DNA of 64,000 nt from Diphasiastrum complanatum (GCA_029204225.1 CM055109.1:25852723-25916722); one strand, 5' to 3'. Shown: positions 11,550 through 22,551, numbered from the stretch's first letter. The notes: generated by a model not told the origin, from the letters alone. A program made the numbers and translations.

Positions 11550-11563
11550 TGGTATCAGAGCTG
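11550..11563 (+). promoter_or_regulatory. primer-binding site (initiator Met tRNA)
   Basis: TGGTATCAGAGCTGG abuts the 5' LTR. It is complementary to the 3' end of plant initiator methionine tRNA, the usual copia primer for minus-strand cDNA. Confidence 0.9.
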
Positions 11564-12722
11564 GTTGGCTTCTATTTACAGTAAGTATTCCATTTTTGGT
11601 GATATTTGGATGTTTGATCAAGTTCTAGCATGATTTTGCATTGCTTTGTTGATCAAATCTTACTAACCTTTGTTTTGTGAGTTGAACTTGTGGATCAAAA
11701 GCATATTTCAGGTCTATTGAAGATCAGAGGCTGAAAAGAAACTATTTTGGATCAGATCATAACACCTAATCATTTGTGATTGTGAGGCTTGTGCATATTC
11801 AATACTAACAATGTTCTTTTCAATCCTATTGTTGACAATCTCCATTCTTGGATGAACACTCTCCTTAAGTGGATGAAACTTCTCCTTAAGTGGATGACAA
11901 ATGCTCTTTTGAGTGAGTTGTAATTCTCCTAAAGGCTGAGCAAAGCTCCCATTTGGATGAAAGATCCCCTTTTTTGGGTGAACATATTGTAAGCTCCATT
12001 GTGAAGAGCATATTGTAAAGATTGTCATCAATTTTGGCATAAATTTTGGTGTACTTTGTTGAGCATGTAAGTAACTCTCCTTATGTAATTTGATTGGAGC
12101 ATTTGCTGGAAGGTGTTAACCATTATGCAAGTGTGTTTTCAGGTTCTTAACAGGTTGAGGAACATTCTCATGTGAAGTGATCTTAGATCTACATCTAAAC
12201 ACCAAATTTTGACAAGATAGTGAAGCTAGTCTTGTGATTCACTAAGTGTGCTTATTCATTCACCTCTAAATCTTGTATTTATCACTTGCTGGAGTTTATA
12301 AACTTTTAGAAGTGTGGTTTACATGTGGTTTTACAGGTTGAATCAATATCTTAGTGTGGTGATCATATGTTGATCAAGTTTGTTCATTACTAGGTAATTT
12401 TGGCATCCTAGTTTTGGGTATTTTCTAAGAATGCAAGTAACTCTTCACACCATAACTTGATTTGGTCACTTGCTGGAAAGTTTGAGAGCTTAAGCAAGAG
12501 TGTGTTCAGGCTGGTTTGAGTTTGTAATCCATTCTTAGTGTGTGCAAAGTGTTGCATGTGTTTCAATCTTCCTTTCTATGCTTGAAAGCCAAATAGTTTC
12601 AAGATAGAGGTCATTTAGGGTTCTAAATCTTTTAAGATCTTCTCCTTCTTCATTTATTGAGAGAAAGGAGAGTGCTAGGTGCATTAGAACAGAGCCTAAG
12701 GACACAAGAAGATTTTAGCATC
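11564..12722 (+). other. long leader of the nested element
   Basis: This ~1.1 kb leader between primer site and Gag start has no convincing ORF. It contains several TGGATGA..CTTCTCCTTAAG-type repeats near 11850-11960 and recurring CTTGCTGGA(A/G) phrases. It may hold packaging and dimerisation signals, which cannot be told from sequence alone. Confidence 0.5.
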
Positions 12723-15700
12723 ATGACATCCAATGGTGGAATCATGTTGGAAGCTAAAGAGAGGTTAAACTCTACAAACTATTCAACTTGGAAAGTGAGG
12801 ATGGAGTCTTTACTAGAGTTGAATGAGCTAATGGATATAGTTGTGGGAATTGAAGAAAGACCTCTAATTCTTCAAGAGCAACTAAATTTTGATAGAAGGG
12901 CTAAAAGAGCCTTACCTATCATAAAGATGAATGTTACCAATGAACTTCTTAAAGAAGTTGGTAAATGTACTTCTTCAAGTGAAGCATGGAATGCTTTGAA
13001 GAAGATCTATGAGTCCAAATCCACATCTAGGGTTCTCACCCTAAGAAGGCAAATCTTCCAAAGTTGTCAAAGAGAGGGAGAGAGTGCACATTCATTTGTC
13101 TTGAAGGTTAAATCCTTGAATGATGATCTAGCATGCATAGATGAAAGCATAAAGGATGGGGAACTAGTTCAAGTCATGTTGAATGGTTTGCTTGATGAAC
13201 ATTCTAACCTTGTACAATGCTTTGCTATACAAAAGTCCTTGCCAAGTGTCAATGACTTGCAAGAGATCTTGGTGGCTGAAGAGCATAGGTTGCAAGCCAA
13301 AGGTGGTGGTGCATCAACACAAGGTGGAGATGAAGAAGCTCTTTTCACAAAGGGCAAGTTCAAAGGCAAGTGGTCCAAGCAAGGTAGTTTGGAGCATGGA
13401 AAGCATTCTTCTTCTTTGCAAAGTAGGAAGCAAGATAAGTCCAAGTTCAAATGTTTTTATTGTGGAGTGAAAGGACATTTTGCAAATGAATGCCATAAGA
13501 AACAAAATGCTAGATCTAGGTTGAGATCTAATGTACTTCTTGGAGATGATAATTGTTGTGCTAACTTGGCAAGCTTTGGTGAATCTATGGTCAATTTTTT
13601 GGATCCATTGGATCTTGAAGATGGACTAGTGCTACCTACTAGTCAAATGGAGTCATGTGGTGCTAAATTAGTATCATGTTTGAACTCTTCTACTCATAGA
13701 TTTTCAAGTCTTGGTGGCTCTTCAATGGAACTAGATGGCAAGTGCAAAAATGGAAAAGGTAAGGAAGGAGCTAACTTCATCAATGGAGTTGATGAAGATT
13801 CTTCTTTGGAAGTGATTGTTGCTAATGACTTGTTTGTTCATATGGAAAAAGATGGAGATGCTAAGTGTCATTCTTTGCAAGAAGATGGTTGTTCTTCTAA
13901 TTCTTTTCATATTGATGTATGTAATCATGTGGGAAAAGATGATGGTGCTTTGAGCATGCTTGAAGGAAATGGTTCTTTTACATCTTTTTGTGATAAAGTC
14001 ATTTGTGCAACAAGTGGTGTCACATTTCTTCATAAAAAGAGTAGATCAAAGGTTTCTATCATGAGACTTGGTGAGGGAGATCACAAGTCAAAAGGAAGAG
14101 AAGTATGTGAAGTGTTCAAAGTAGGATGTACTTTGAATGATGTTTTTATGAACGATAGTGAGGAAGAATCATTATCATATGACTCATTACCTAAATCATT
14201 GAGTAGAAGTTCATGTTTGAAAAGAGAGAGTACTTCAATCACTCTTATGTTGAAGGTACTAAGGATTCTTTTCTTGGCTTCTAATATTCAAGAGTCTTCT
14301 ACTTCTTATGGTGCAACTATCAAGAGGGAGGTTTCTAACTTTTGTGGTGCTAGCATTAAGAGGGAGTCTTGTGAAGGAAAGGGCAATGGAAGAGTGGTTC
14401 TTGGGAAGATCCAAAGCATGGATCTAACATCTCTTCATCAACTCAAAGCATTCTATGATTGTGGTGGATTGTTCATTCATGGTCAAGATGGCAAAAGGTT
14501 GGTTGAAGAAGACTACATGGAGCAACTCAAGTGGCAACTTCTTCAAGGCAAGGGAGATATCATTGGTGAGCTTATTGAGGTTTGTTATGAACTCAAGAGG
14601 GCTGTTTTGATTAGGTTTGATACTCATCTTCACCTACTCTACTTCATGTTAAATAGAAATGTTGGAATCTATCTTTTGGTTTATGATGGTGGCATTGTTT
14701 TCACTAACTATAGTGAAGGGTCAAATTTGAGCATTGATGAGATCTTGTGGGATCTTAATCATGTGTTTGAGAGGGAGTATCTTCAGAGTTTCAGATCTGA
14801 AGATGTTCACATATGCAAGATCTTTGATGTCTTATTGGAAGATCAAGAGGTTGATCTTGGATTGCTTCATCAACACCAAGAGACAAGTGGCAATTCGAAG
14901 CTAGTGAAAAGCATCAAAGAAGAGACAAATGGTCAAGGCATTTTGGATCTGTTTTTACAGGTTCTTGAAGGTTCAAGTAAGGTCTTTGGAGCTGCAAGGA
15001 AGTTTCTTCTTACTCTACCTCACTTGCCTAATCTCATGTATGAACATTGTTATGTCAATGTGTTGAAATTGTCAAATTTCAATAAAACTAGTTCCATAGT
15101 TTTGCATCCTTTGGATCTTGGATATGGAATAGTTATCATTGCTGGTTTGTATGATCAAGTACATGAATTCATTCAGATCTTGAAAGGTATTGAAGTGGTC
15201 AATATGTTTTCTTTTGAACAAAGTTCAAGATCTAGTATTCTAGTGTTGGCAAATTGGCAACTTGTTGACATTGTAGGATCAAGCGTTGTGTGCAAATCTT
15301 GTGGAGGTACTTCAAGTATTTCAAGTTCAGGTTTTGGTCATTCAAATGGAGTAGGGAACACATCTTTTTGGCATTCATTCACTCAAAGGCTTTCATGGAT
15401 TGAAGATCTACAAAGGCAAGGTGGTGATGGAAGTTCATTCATGGAGATACATGTTGCATTCACTATATGTATAGTGAAATGTGGAGGAGGCATGCAAACA
15501 CTTGTTGATCACTTTCATTTACAACTTGTTTGCTGCTATTTTACAGAGAAACCAGAGATGGATACATGGAGGAATTCATTAATTGAGATTCTATGTTCTT
15601 TTACATGTACCATTTTTATGATTCTATGTAAAATTGATGTAAGAAATAGTGAAGCATCCTATATGGACACTATTATCTATATCAATTATGTTGTGTCCTA

Positions 15701-15797
15701 TTTTGTACATATTAGGATCCTTGAGAAGAGATCTATTCTGATGATGGAGATCATTCTTAAGTTGGAACAAAGTAGTGTTGTAAAACTAGCAAGTTAA
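12723..15797 (+). CDS. Gag plus unknown ~750-residue module, single intact ORF
   Basis: The ORF is 1024 codons from ATG at 12723 (MTSNGGIMLEAKERLNSTNY), chosen because copia Gags start this way; the frame is open upstream but without an ATG. Residues 1-230 are a copia Gag (UBN2-type, TW.VRMESLLELNEL). Residues 244-257 are a CCHC knuckle, CFYCGVKGHFANEC. The rest matches no retrotransposon enzyme that I can recognise: no DSGA protease motif, no integrase DDE, no YVDD. It is Ser/Glu/Lys-rich at first, then more ordered from about residue 560 (GKIQSMDLTSLHQLKAFYDC), and ends with hydrophobic segments (LIEILCSFTCTIFMILC) and KIDVRNSEAS. Related copies lie at 24995-26310 and 62941-63810. Gag should assemble particles; the module's role is unknown. 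Confidence 0.85.
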   Translation: MTSNGGIMLEAKERLNSTNYSTWKVRMESLLELNELMDIVVGIEERPLILQEQLNFDRRAKRALPIIKMNVTNELLKEVGKCTSSSEAWNALKKIYESKSTSRVLTLRRQIFQSCQREGESAHSFVLKVKSLNDDLACIDESIKDGELVQVMLNGLLDEHSNLVQCFAIQKSLPSVNDLQEILVAEEHRLQAKGGGASTQGGDEEALFTKGKFKGKWSKQGSLEHGKHSSSLQSRKQDKSKFKCFYCGVKGHFANECHKKQNARSRLRSNVLLGDDNCCANLASFGESMVNFLDPLDLEDGLVLPTSQMESCGAKLVSCLNSSTHRFSSLGGSSMELDGKCKNGKGKEGANFINGVDEDSSLEVIVANDLFVHMEKDGDAKCHSLQEDGCSSNSFHIDVCNHVGKDDGALSMLEGNGSFTSFCDKVICATSGVTFLHKKSRSKVSIMRLGEGDHKSKGREVCEVFKVGCTLNDVFMNDSEEESLSYDSLPKSLSRSSCLKRESTSITLMLKVLRILFLASNIQESSTSYGATIKREVSNFCGASIKRESCEGKGNGRVVLGKIQSMDLTSLHQLKAFYDCGGLFIHGQDGKRLVEEDYMEQLKWQLLQGKGDIIGELIEVCYELKRAVLIRFDTHLHLLYFMLNRNVGIYLLVYDGGIVFTNYSEGSNLSIDEILWDLNHVFEREYLQSFRSEDVHICKIFDVLLEDQEVDLGLLHQHQETSGNSKLVKSIKEETNGQGILDLFLQVLEGSSKVFGAARKFLLTLPHLPNLMYEHCYVNVLKLSNFNKTSSIVLHPLDLGYGIVIIAGLYDQVHEFIQILKGIEVVNMFSFEQSSRSSILVLANWQLVDIVGSSVVCKSCGGTSSISSSGFGHSNGVGNTSFWHSFTQRLSWIEDLQRQGGDGSSFMEIHVAFTICIVKCGGGMQTLVDHFHLQLVCCYFTEKPEMDTWRNSLIEILCSFTCTIFMILCKIDVRNSEASYMDTIIYINYVVSYFVHIRILEKRSILMMEIILKLEQSSVVKLAS

Positions 15798-15800
15798 GTT

Positions 15801-15810
15801 GAAGAGGGAG
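15801..15810 (+). promoter_or_regulatory. polypurine tract
   Basis: GAAGAGGGAG sits directly before the 3' LTR, as expected for the plus-strand primer. The same tract precedes the LTR at 62088-62736 on the other strand. Confidence 0.9.
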
Positions 15811-16457
15811 TGTGAAAATTGTCAACATTTCCTTGTCTAGTTTTAGGCCAAAATTGCTAAAAATGGCACATAGTTTAGGATCTGACTTTTCACACGTGTG
15901 AAACAGGTCTAGATATTTTTAGTAAGTGTATTTTTTCAGTATGAAGAAGTGTCAAACTTCAAGACCTTCGAAATGAGTCCATTTTCATGTATTTTGGACA
16001 TATATGCCAATTTTACCTATATAGGGCATATTTTAGGTAAGGAGGGTCTAGAGAGAGGAGAGAGAGTCATCTCTCTCAGCTATATATAGCAGGTAGGCCG
16101 TGGAGAAACAGGTTGGAGCAGATCCATTGTATTCATTTGCTTAATGAGAGATTTTTCTATTGGGTTCTCCTTCCATTGTTGGCATTGTGTAGTGATTGAG
16201 TTCAAGCTTTGTGTGTATGATCTTAGGTGCTTTCCAAAAGTGGTAGGCTGATGTATTATGGACTGTATAATGCTATTTTGGGCCGCACTTGATGTTTATG
16301 GAAGTTTCCATTTGTGATAAATGCTTTTTGATCAAGTTCTTTGCATTCTAGGTAGCATAGAATGTGTTGCCAATTCCTAGCTTATGTAGTTTGGAGTGCA
16401 AGCATTCAAGCCAATGATCTTGGAGTTTAGATCCACTTAGGATCTGTATTTTTCACA
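15811..16457 (+). repeat. 3' LTR of the nested element
   Basis: It has the same length and sequence as the 5' LTR wherever I compared them, including TTCACACGTGTGAA at 15889-15902. It is followed by GGATT at 16458-16462. Confidence 0.93.
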
Positions 16458-17380
16458 GGATTTACTTGTTGATACCGAGATCTCCATAGGAAAGGAATTC
16501 AAAATGCAAGATCTTGGATTTTTACATCATGTACTTGGATTAGAGATTAAGATCTCTAATGACTTAGCTTTCATTTCTCAAGAAAGTTATGTAAGATCTA
16601 TGCTTAAGAAGTTTAAAATGCAAGATTCTAAAAGCATAGATACTCCTATGGAGTCTAATGTTAAAGACACTAAAACTTCTGATGAAGCATCCTTTGAGGA
16701 CATCAGACTTTTTAGAAGTCTAATAGTCCCTTTAATATGGCTCACTATCACTAGGGCTGATCTTAGTTTTACTGTGCATAAGCTAAGTCAAAGCATGAGA
16801 TCCATGATTGGAAAAAGGGGAAGAGGATCTTGAGATATGTTGCATCTACTCAAGACTATGGACTTTGTTTTAAAAGACATGATTTAAGCCTTGTTGCCTT
16901 TTCAGATTCGGATTTTGCAGGTGATAAGGTGGATAGAAAGTCCACAAGTGCTTACACAATATTTTTGGGAGGTAATCTTGTCTCTTGGCAATCTAAGAAG
17001 CAAAACACTATCTCCTTAACCTCATGTGAAGCCGAGTACAAGGCTTTGACTATCACAACAAAGGAAGTCATTTGGATCAAAAGATTACTAGTGGAGTTCG
17101 AGATCATTCAAGAAGAGGAAATACCTTGCATCAAATGTGAAAGCATCTCGGCCCAATATCTTGCAAGTAATCCAATCTTCCATGCAAGAAGTAAACACAT
17201 AGAGGTAGCACGCCACTATGTAAGAGAAAAAGTTATGGATGGTGAGATTCTCCTTGAGCATGTATCAACTTAAAATTGTTATGCAAATTTACTCACCAAG
17301 CCTCTAGCTAAGAAGGACTTTGAAAGACATAGATCAAAACTTGGCTTGATCTCCAAGTCTTTAATATTGTAAATATTATT
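16458..17380 (+). pseudogene. copia reverse transcriptase C-terminus and RNase H (continued)
   Basis: The host polymerase resumes at the duplicated GGATT: DLLVDTEISIGKEFKMQDLG continues the RT after the YVDD segment. RNase H follows, with FSDSDFAGDKVDRKSTSAY, ISLTSCEAEYKAL and SNPIFHARSKHIEVARHYVR. A frameshift splits it near 16830 and a stop follows LEHVST at 17273, after which the tail (LTKPLAKKDFERH) continues in another reading to about 17370. Confidence 0.85.
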
Positions 17381-17394
17381 TTTATTTTAAGGAG

Positions 17395-17859
17395 TGTGAA
17401 AATATTGTAAAATTAAAATAATATTAAACTTAGAGATTCAAGTTTTGGGGTTTGTCCAATCTTGAGGTAGACTAGCCTAGTAATTTTCCAATTAAAGTCA
17501 AGTTAGATTTTAGTCTTCATAGTGATGTGTAGGTCTAGAACCTATCAAGAAGCGTTTGACGCTACTCTTGTAGGTCAAAGCATCTAGGTTGTTCTCTCTC
17601 TCCACGAGTTCTAGAAGGCCTCTTGTATTATAAATAAGGTGGCTTTGTACCTCAAAATACACTTCTTCACGTAAAGCTTCCATTTGATCCATTTCAGGTG
17701 TAATGATAGTTAGATTGTGATGAATGCTCTTGCCTTCATGCTAACTAGCTTGCCAATATTTTCCATCTCATTGTTTTTGGAATAGAAGCTAGTTTAGTGT
17801 AATATCATTCATTCTCTTGATTGTACTTGCAGTTGGTTCACACGTGTGAAAAGTTAATA
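17395..17859 (+). repeat. LTR flanked by polymerase on one side and a primer site on the other
   Basis: TGTGAAAATATTG follows a short purine tract (AAGGAG) after the RNase H tail, as a 3' LTR should. Its other end is followed directly by TGGTATCAGAGC, as a 5' LTR should be. It carries TTCACACGTGTGAA at 17837-17850. This layout arises from tandem elements or LTR-LTR recombination. Confidence 0.8.
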
Positions 17860-18400
17860 TGGTATCAGAGCTTGATAGGAGAATACACATCTAATCATTG
17901 CTTTGTCAAATGGAATGACTTCTGATCATTGTTGGTGATATTTTGCCTCTTACTAGCACTATGGCTAGAGGATTTTCTTGAATTCCAAGAGTAGACTACA
18001 CTAAGACATATAGTTCAATAGACAAAATCACTTCAATCATAGTACTTCTTGCCATTGTTGTTGCAAAAAAACTAGAATAGTAGGAAATGGATGTTCAGAC
18101 TGCATTTCTTAATGGTTTTATTCGTGAGAAAAATCTAGGTTTGATTCATTAAAAGGCTCTCAAAAGAGTAATCAAGCATGTTCAACCCAGTATGGCATGA
18201 AACTTTATGCTACAATGGCAGTCATGAAGCTACTTTAACTTTGCAATGATTCATTGATTCAGATTGGGAAGCTGATGTTGATTCCAAAAAATCAACTTCT
18301 AGCTATTGTTTTATGTTATCCCAAGAAACCATCTCTTGGAATAGCAAGAAGCAAAAATCCATCACACACTCTTCGACAGAAGTGAAATATTTATTTAGGT
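17860..18400 (+). pseudogene. primer site and heavily decayed copia RT/RNase H fragment
   Basis: After the primer site at 17860, fragments of copia RT appear (EMDVQTAFLNGF near 18090), with stops. RNase H pieces follow near 18250-18400 (DSDWEADVDSKKSTSSY, ETISWNSKKQKSI). Integrase and most of RT are missing, so this is a deleted internal region. Confidence 0.65.
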
Positions 18401-18409
18401 GCAAAAAGG

Positions 18410-19346
18410 AATATGATCGTATCTTTATCATTATTTAAACTTTGGCAAGTTGTGTGGCAAGGGCGTGGGTCGGGTGCAAAGTGTCGGGTAGTAGGCTCAA
18501 CTTGGGTAGGAAATCAAGTGCAAATTTGGCAGGTGTGTGGCTAAGTTTTGTGATTGAAAGAGAAAATTTTCTTCCATTTATAGTTCGTCCCATGTGAGTT
18601 TGTGCAAGTGACGCGGTGCAAGATGGTGAGTTCGACCGGTCAACAATGACATGTGGGAAGCCAGAACTAGGTCAAGTTTGCAAGGTGTCGTGGCGTTGCA
18701 TGGCGCCCCACGCTTGCGTTCTCGGTGGAAGTGCATTTGTCTTGTTATGAGCTTTATTTATCCTTGATGAGCAAAAGATGTCGTGGGTTGATAAGAGGGA
18801 CCTATCTATATAGCCAAGTGAATGAAAGAAAGAGCTTCACCTCACACATGGTTTTAGGGATATAAGATGGATGTAACGAGAAAATAATAGGATGATCTAA
18901 TTGATATGATTAGGTAGATTCATGGAAAATACATGGAGACAAGTGGAATGTTGTAGTTAACGATATATGGAGTGACTATGATGTATGATAATCGATATCA
19001 ATTTCATGATGAGAAAGTTGTGTCGACCAAGTTCATTTGGAAAAGCTCACATGTGGGCGGACTCCTTGAGCTACTCGAGATCTCGAGTTAAAGCGATTGA
19101 CTGGCTTTTGATGTGCCACGATTAATATGATGTAGCTCTTTAGAAAAATACGATTGTAGATGAGTTGAAGATGGTGGATTCCTAGAGAGGATTTGATATG
19201 GAAGTAGGGTGGTGGTCGTAGTTTGTTGAATTTTGGTGATTAGATGGTGGATTCCTAGAGAGGATTTGATATGGAAGTAGGGTGGTGGTCGTAGTTTGTT
19301 GAATTTTGGTGATTAGTTGAGATGGTGAGAAGGTAGGGAGGGATGG
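18410..19346. other. 3' flank of U2 copy 1
   Basis: No gene is seen. A near-perfect direct repeat (about 80 bp, GATGGTGGATTCCTAGAGAGG...) occurs at 19169-19240 and 19240-19315. Copy 2 has a shorter version of the same repeat. Confidence 0.4.
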
Positions 19347-19539
19347 GCTGCGCCAGGCCTTTGAGATAGTGCAATACAAAGGCGACGCACGCAGACCCGA
19401 GTAGCAAGCTACCGGATGGGCCTGCAACCCCGAAACAAATTAGATTAATAGCATGAGACCCAGTGGGTCTCGTGTCAGCTATTAAACTGATAAGAACAGA
19501 TACTACACTTGATCTTAGCCAAAAGGCCGAGAAAGGTAT
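19347..19539 (-). ncRNA. U2: U2 spliceosomal snRNA, copy 1
   Basis: The minus strand starts ATACCTTTCTCGGCCTTTTG, the conserved U2 5' end, and contains the branch-point pairing segment GTGTAGTATCTG. Stem IIb (GAGACCC/GGGTCTC) is intact. Stem IIa reads TATCAG/CTGACA, one mismatch. An Sm-like AATTTGTTTCGG, stem III (GCAGGCCC/GGGTCTGC) and stem IV (GCCTTTG/CAAAGGC) follow. The 3' end is estimated from stem IV. U2 base-pairs with the intron branch point in the spliceosome. The upstream element at 19603-19613 reads AGACCCATAAG, weaker than in copies 2 and 3, so this copy may be less active or silent. Confidence 0.92.
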
Positions 19540-19602
19540 GCTTTCGAAAGTGCCGGCCCTTCATTCTTATTGCACCCCACCTCAACCTTACTTCCTGAGA
19601 TG

Positions 19603-19613
19603 CTTATGGGTCT
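19603..19613 (-). promoter_or_regulatory. degraded upstream sequence element of U2 copy 1
   Basis: At -64 to -74 the plant snRNA upstream element (consensus RTCCCACATCG) would be expected. This copy has AGACCCATAAG; copies 2 and 3 have AGTCCCATAAG, which keeps the TCCCA core. Confidence 0.5.
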
Positions 19614-20400
19614 ATTCGTTCGTTCTCCCACCGCCTCCTCACCTCAACCTTACTTCCTGAGATTCCTTCTCCCACCGCGCACACACCTCTCGCTCCAGGA
19701 CCTTCTTACATACAATAAACTCTCTCTCGTCTTTCTTCTTGAAAATTCTTTTCGAGCATCCATGCAGGCAGGCAGCAGCGAGCTTTCTTTCTTTCTTTCT
19801 CACTTGCTTGCTTTTTTGCATATCCATCCTTCCCTTGGGCCTTACCTTACCAGCTGTTGAATTGAATGGGATAGAAAAAACGAAAGGCCAGGATGAGGAT
19901 GGAAATGTAAGCTTCTTCTTCTTACTTACTTAGACACACAGACACGGCACTTATGGAAACACAACGGGGGGCTGCTGCTGCTGCGGCGTTTTAGGGCTGC
20001 GCCCCTACTATCTTCTCTGCTTTCCAAACTCCGCCCCTTCCTTGTTTCTCTGCCATTCAGCTCCAATCATGCTTCATTTCCCTTGCTTTTTTGCGCTGCT
20101 TCATCGATTCTCTGAGGCATTTTATTTCTCACAACCCTTTTTTGGACTTATTCTTACACTAAGCTGCTTGGGGTTGATCGAAAGCGTTGAAGAAGATAAT
20201 CACCAATTTCTTGCCAGCTTTGTTTCTCCATGCTCCATTTCATGTTCTTTCATTCAATATATGCACAAGTTTTTCATTCCTTTGCTTCTAATGTTATATC
20301 TAATTTTACATGAGTACTTTTCATGGCATAATCATCTTTGCCCAACCAGGTTCAATTCCTCCCACCCAAGTTTCTTCTCAATGCCATCAAATGCCTCTTA

Positions 20401-21898
20401 GCTGCTATCATTGTCCCATTACCACTTAGTCCTAGTAACAATCGCTACAATCATTCTTCATGCAATGGCGATCATCAACATTCAGATTCAGATATGATTT
20501 CTTTCCTTCTGACCCGTTTTTGATCATGCACTCGCTATCTTCAATGTTGGCTATTGGAATCCTCTTCAAGTTCCTTGGTGACAACGGACCGATGTTCCCT
20601 GGGTTTTGAGACAATTGTAATGCATAAAGCAATATCGAGTTCCAATTTATATCTGATTTCTTTCTTTCTTCCTCCTGACCCATTTGATCATGCAGTGGCT
20701 ATCTTCAACGTTGGCTATTGGAATCATCTTCAACTTCCTTTGTGACAACGGAGTGATAAGCACCTATGCTCCCCAAGGTCGTTGTTTCGGCTTTACACAC
20801 AATGGTAATGCATAAAGCAATATCGGATTCCAACCTTTATTCTTTCTTCCTCATGACCCGTTTGATCATTCAATGGCTATTGGAATCAAATGTCTCTTAG
20901 CTGCTATCATTGTCCCATTACCACTTAGTCCTAGTAACAATCGCTACAATCATTCTTCATGCAATGACGATCATCAACATTCAGATTCAGATATGATTTC
21001 TTTCCTTCTGACCCGATTTTGATCATGCACTCGCTATCTTCAATGTTGGCTATTGGAATCCTCTTCAAGTTCCTTTGTGACAACGGACCGATGTTCCCTG
21101 GGTTTTGAGACAATTGTAATGCATAAAGCAATATCGAGTTCCAATTTATATCTGATTTCTTTCTTTCTTCCTCCTGACCCATTTGATCATGCAGTGGCTA
21201 TCTTCAACGTTGGCTATTGGAATCATCTTCAACTTCCTTTGTGACAACAGAGTGATAAGCACCTATGCTCCCCAAGGTCGTTGTTTCGGCTTTACACACA
21301 ATGGTAATGCATAAAGCAATATCGGGTTCCAACCTTTATTCTTTCTTCCTCATGACCCGTTTGATCATACAATGGCTATTGGAATCAAATGCCTCTTAGC
21401 TGCTATCATTGTCCCATTACCACTTAGTCCTAGTAACAATCGCTACAATCATTCTTCATGCAATGATGATCATCAACATTCAGATTCAGATATGATTTCT
21501 TTCCTTCTGACCCGTTTTTGATCATGCACTCGCTATCTTCAATGTTGGCTATTGGAATCTTCTTCAAGTTCCTTGGTGACAACGAACCGATGTTCCCTGG
21601 GTTTTGAGACAATGGTAATGCATAAAGCAATATCGAGTTCCAATTTATATCTGATTTCTTTCTTTCTTCCTCCTGACCCATTTGATCATGCAGTGGCTAT
21701 CTTCAACGTTGGCTATTGGAATCATCTTCAACTTCCTTCGTGACAACGGAGTGATAAGCACCTATGCTCCCCAAGGTCGTTGTTTCGGCTTTACACACAA
21801 TGGTAATGCATAAAGCAATGTCGAATTCCAACCTTTATTCTTTCTTCCTCATGACCCGTTTGATCATTCAATGGCTATTGGAATCATCTTCAACTTCC
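20401..21898. repeat. three tandem ~499-bp units
   Basis: Units start at 20401, 20900 and 21399 with GCTGCTATCATTGTCCCATT and differ at a few bases. Each contains a shorter internal echo (GGCTATTGGAATC..CTTCAA..TTCCTT..GTGACAACGGA occurs two or three times). A fourth partial unit follows the LTR fragment at 22552-22962. Copies 2 and 3 have only two units. The unit has short ORFs on both strands but no conserved gene that I recognise. Confidence 0.9.
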
Positions 21899-22215
21899 TT
21901 GGTGACAACGGAGTGATAAGCATCTATGCTCCCTAAGGTCGCTATCCTAAGGAAATCACCAAGGAAAATGCACCTCTCGTTCATCCTCATAAAATATGTT
22001 TTGTTCATCCTCATTGTGGCTGTTATGGATTCAATTGAGCAAAGTAGCACGTCATCGTATCACGACAATTCTTTAACAAAATAGTCTTGTGCGCAAAATC
22101 TATGTCATCAAACCGACTCACCAAGTTGTCATCTATCGCGAACAATTTACGAAAGACGAAAATGTCGCAAAGAGACAAGTGTCGCGAAACACAAAGCTGA
22201 GACGAAGAGATGGAC
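21899..22215. other. unique part of U2 block after the tandem array
   Basis: No gene is seen. It is shared with copy 2 (36712-37000, inverted) and, up to GCGCAAAATC, with copy 3. Confidence 0.5.
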
Positions 22216-22551
22216 TGTCGCGAATAATTCGCGAATAGAATTTATTTGACCCTGGAAATAGAGCGTCTATGTGAATATCAACCGCCGTAAACGGTTATAT
22301 ATCTACTTTTACAGAATTAAATTCCAAAAGACCTGTAAATAAAAGGCCAAAAGACCTATCCTGTAGCAATATAAATACATGTGCACTACTCATTGTAACT
22401 CACTCACTCAATCAGAGACACTACAGAGAGATAAGACAGCAAGAGATGTATACTGATTCAGATTCAGAATTCTAAATTCGTTTTTTATCAATAGTTTATG
22501 TTTGTCTAAAACTTGTCTTAAGTTGTCTCTTAATTCCGCATATTATTTCCG

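Larger units (their letters stand above)
10903..16457 (+). mobile_element. young non-autonomous copia-type LTR element with a novel ORF
   Basis: The element is 5555 bp, with LTRs at 10903-11549 and 15811-16457 (647 bp each), an initiator-Met tRNA primer site at 11550, a purine tract at 15801-15810, and a GGATT target duplication. By eye the two LTRs look identical over the parts compared, so the insertion is recent. The interior carries one long intact ORF. It has Gag but no recognisable protease, integrase, reverse transcriptase or RNase H, so movement must rely on enzymes from another element. Confidence 0.93.
7870..17859 (+). mobile_element. decayed Ty1/copia element, split by a nested element
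   Basis: Gag, protease, integrase, reverse transcriptase and RNase H appear in copia order on the plus strand. The element is interrupted at 10903-16457 by a younger LTR element. A single LTR at 17395-17859 follows the polymerase. No matching 5' LTR is visible, so the left end is truncated near 7870. Frameshifts and stops occur in gag, integrase and RT. Confidence 0.85.

Noticed and set aside
15560-15790. Envelope-like protein at the end of the 1024-codon ORF
   Set aside because: Hydrophobic segments are present, but there is no signal peptide, separate splice site or cleavage motif that I can see. It is kept only as a possibility in the finding.
20351-20361. GGTTCAATTCC, a tRNA B-box-like word
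   Set aside because: No matching A box, T stem or acceptor stem is found around it.
20042-20401. Hydrophobic 119-codon ORF near U2, repeated at 38008-38367 and 58036-58395
   Set aside because: It lies antisense in the upstream region of U2, and its identity in three places follows from recent block duplication. There is no domain and no independent sign of selection.
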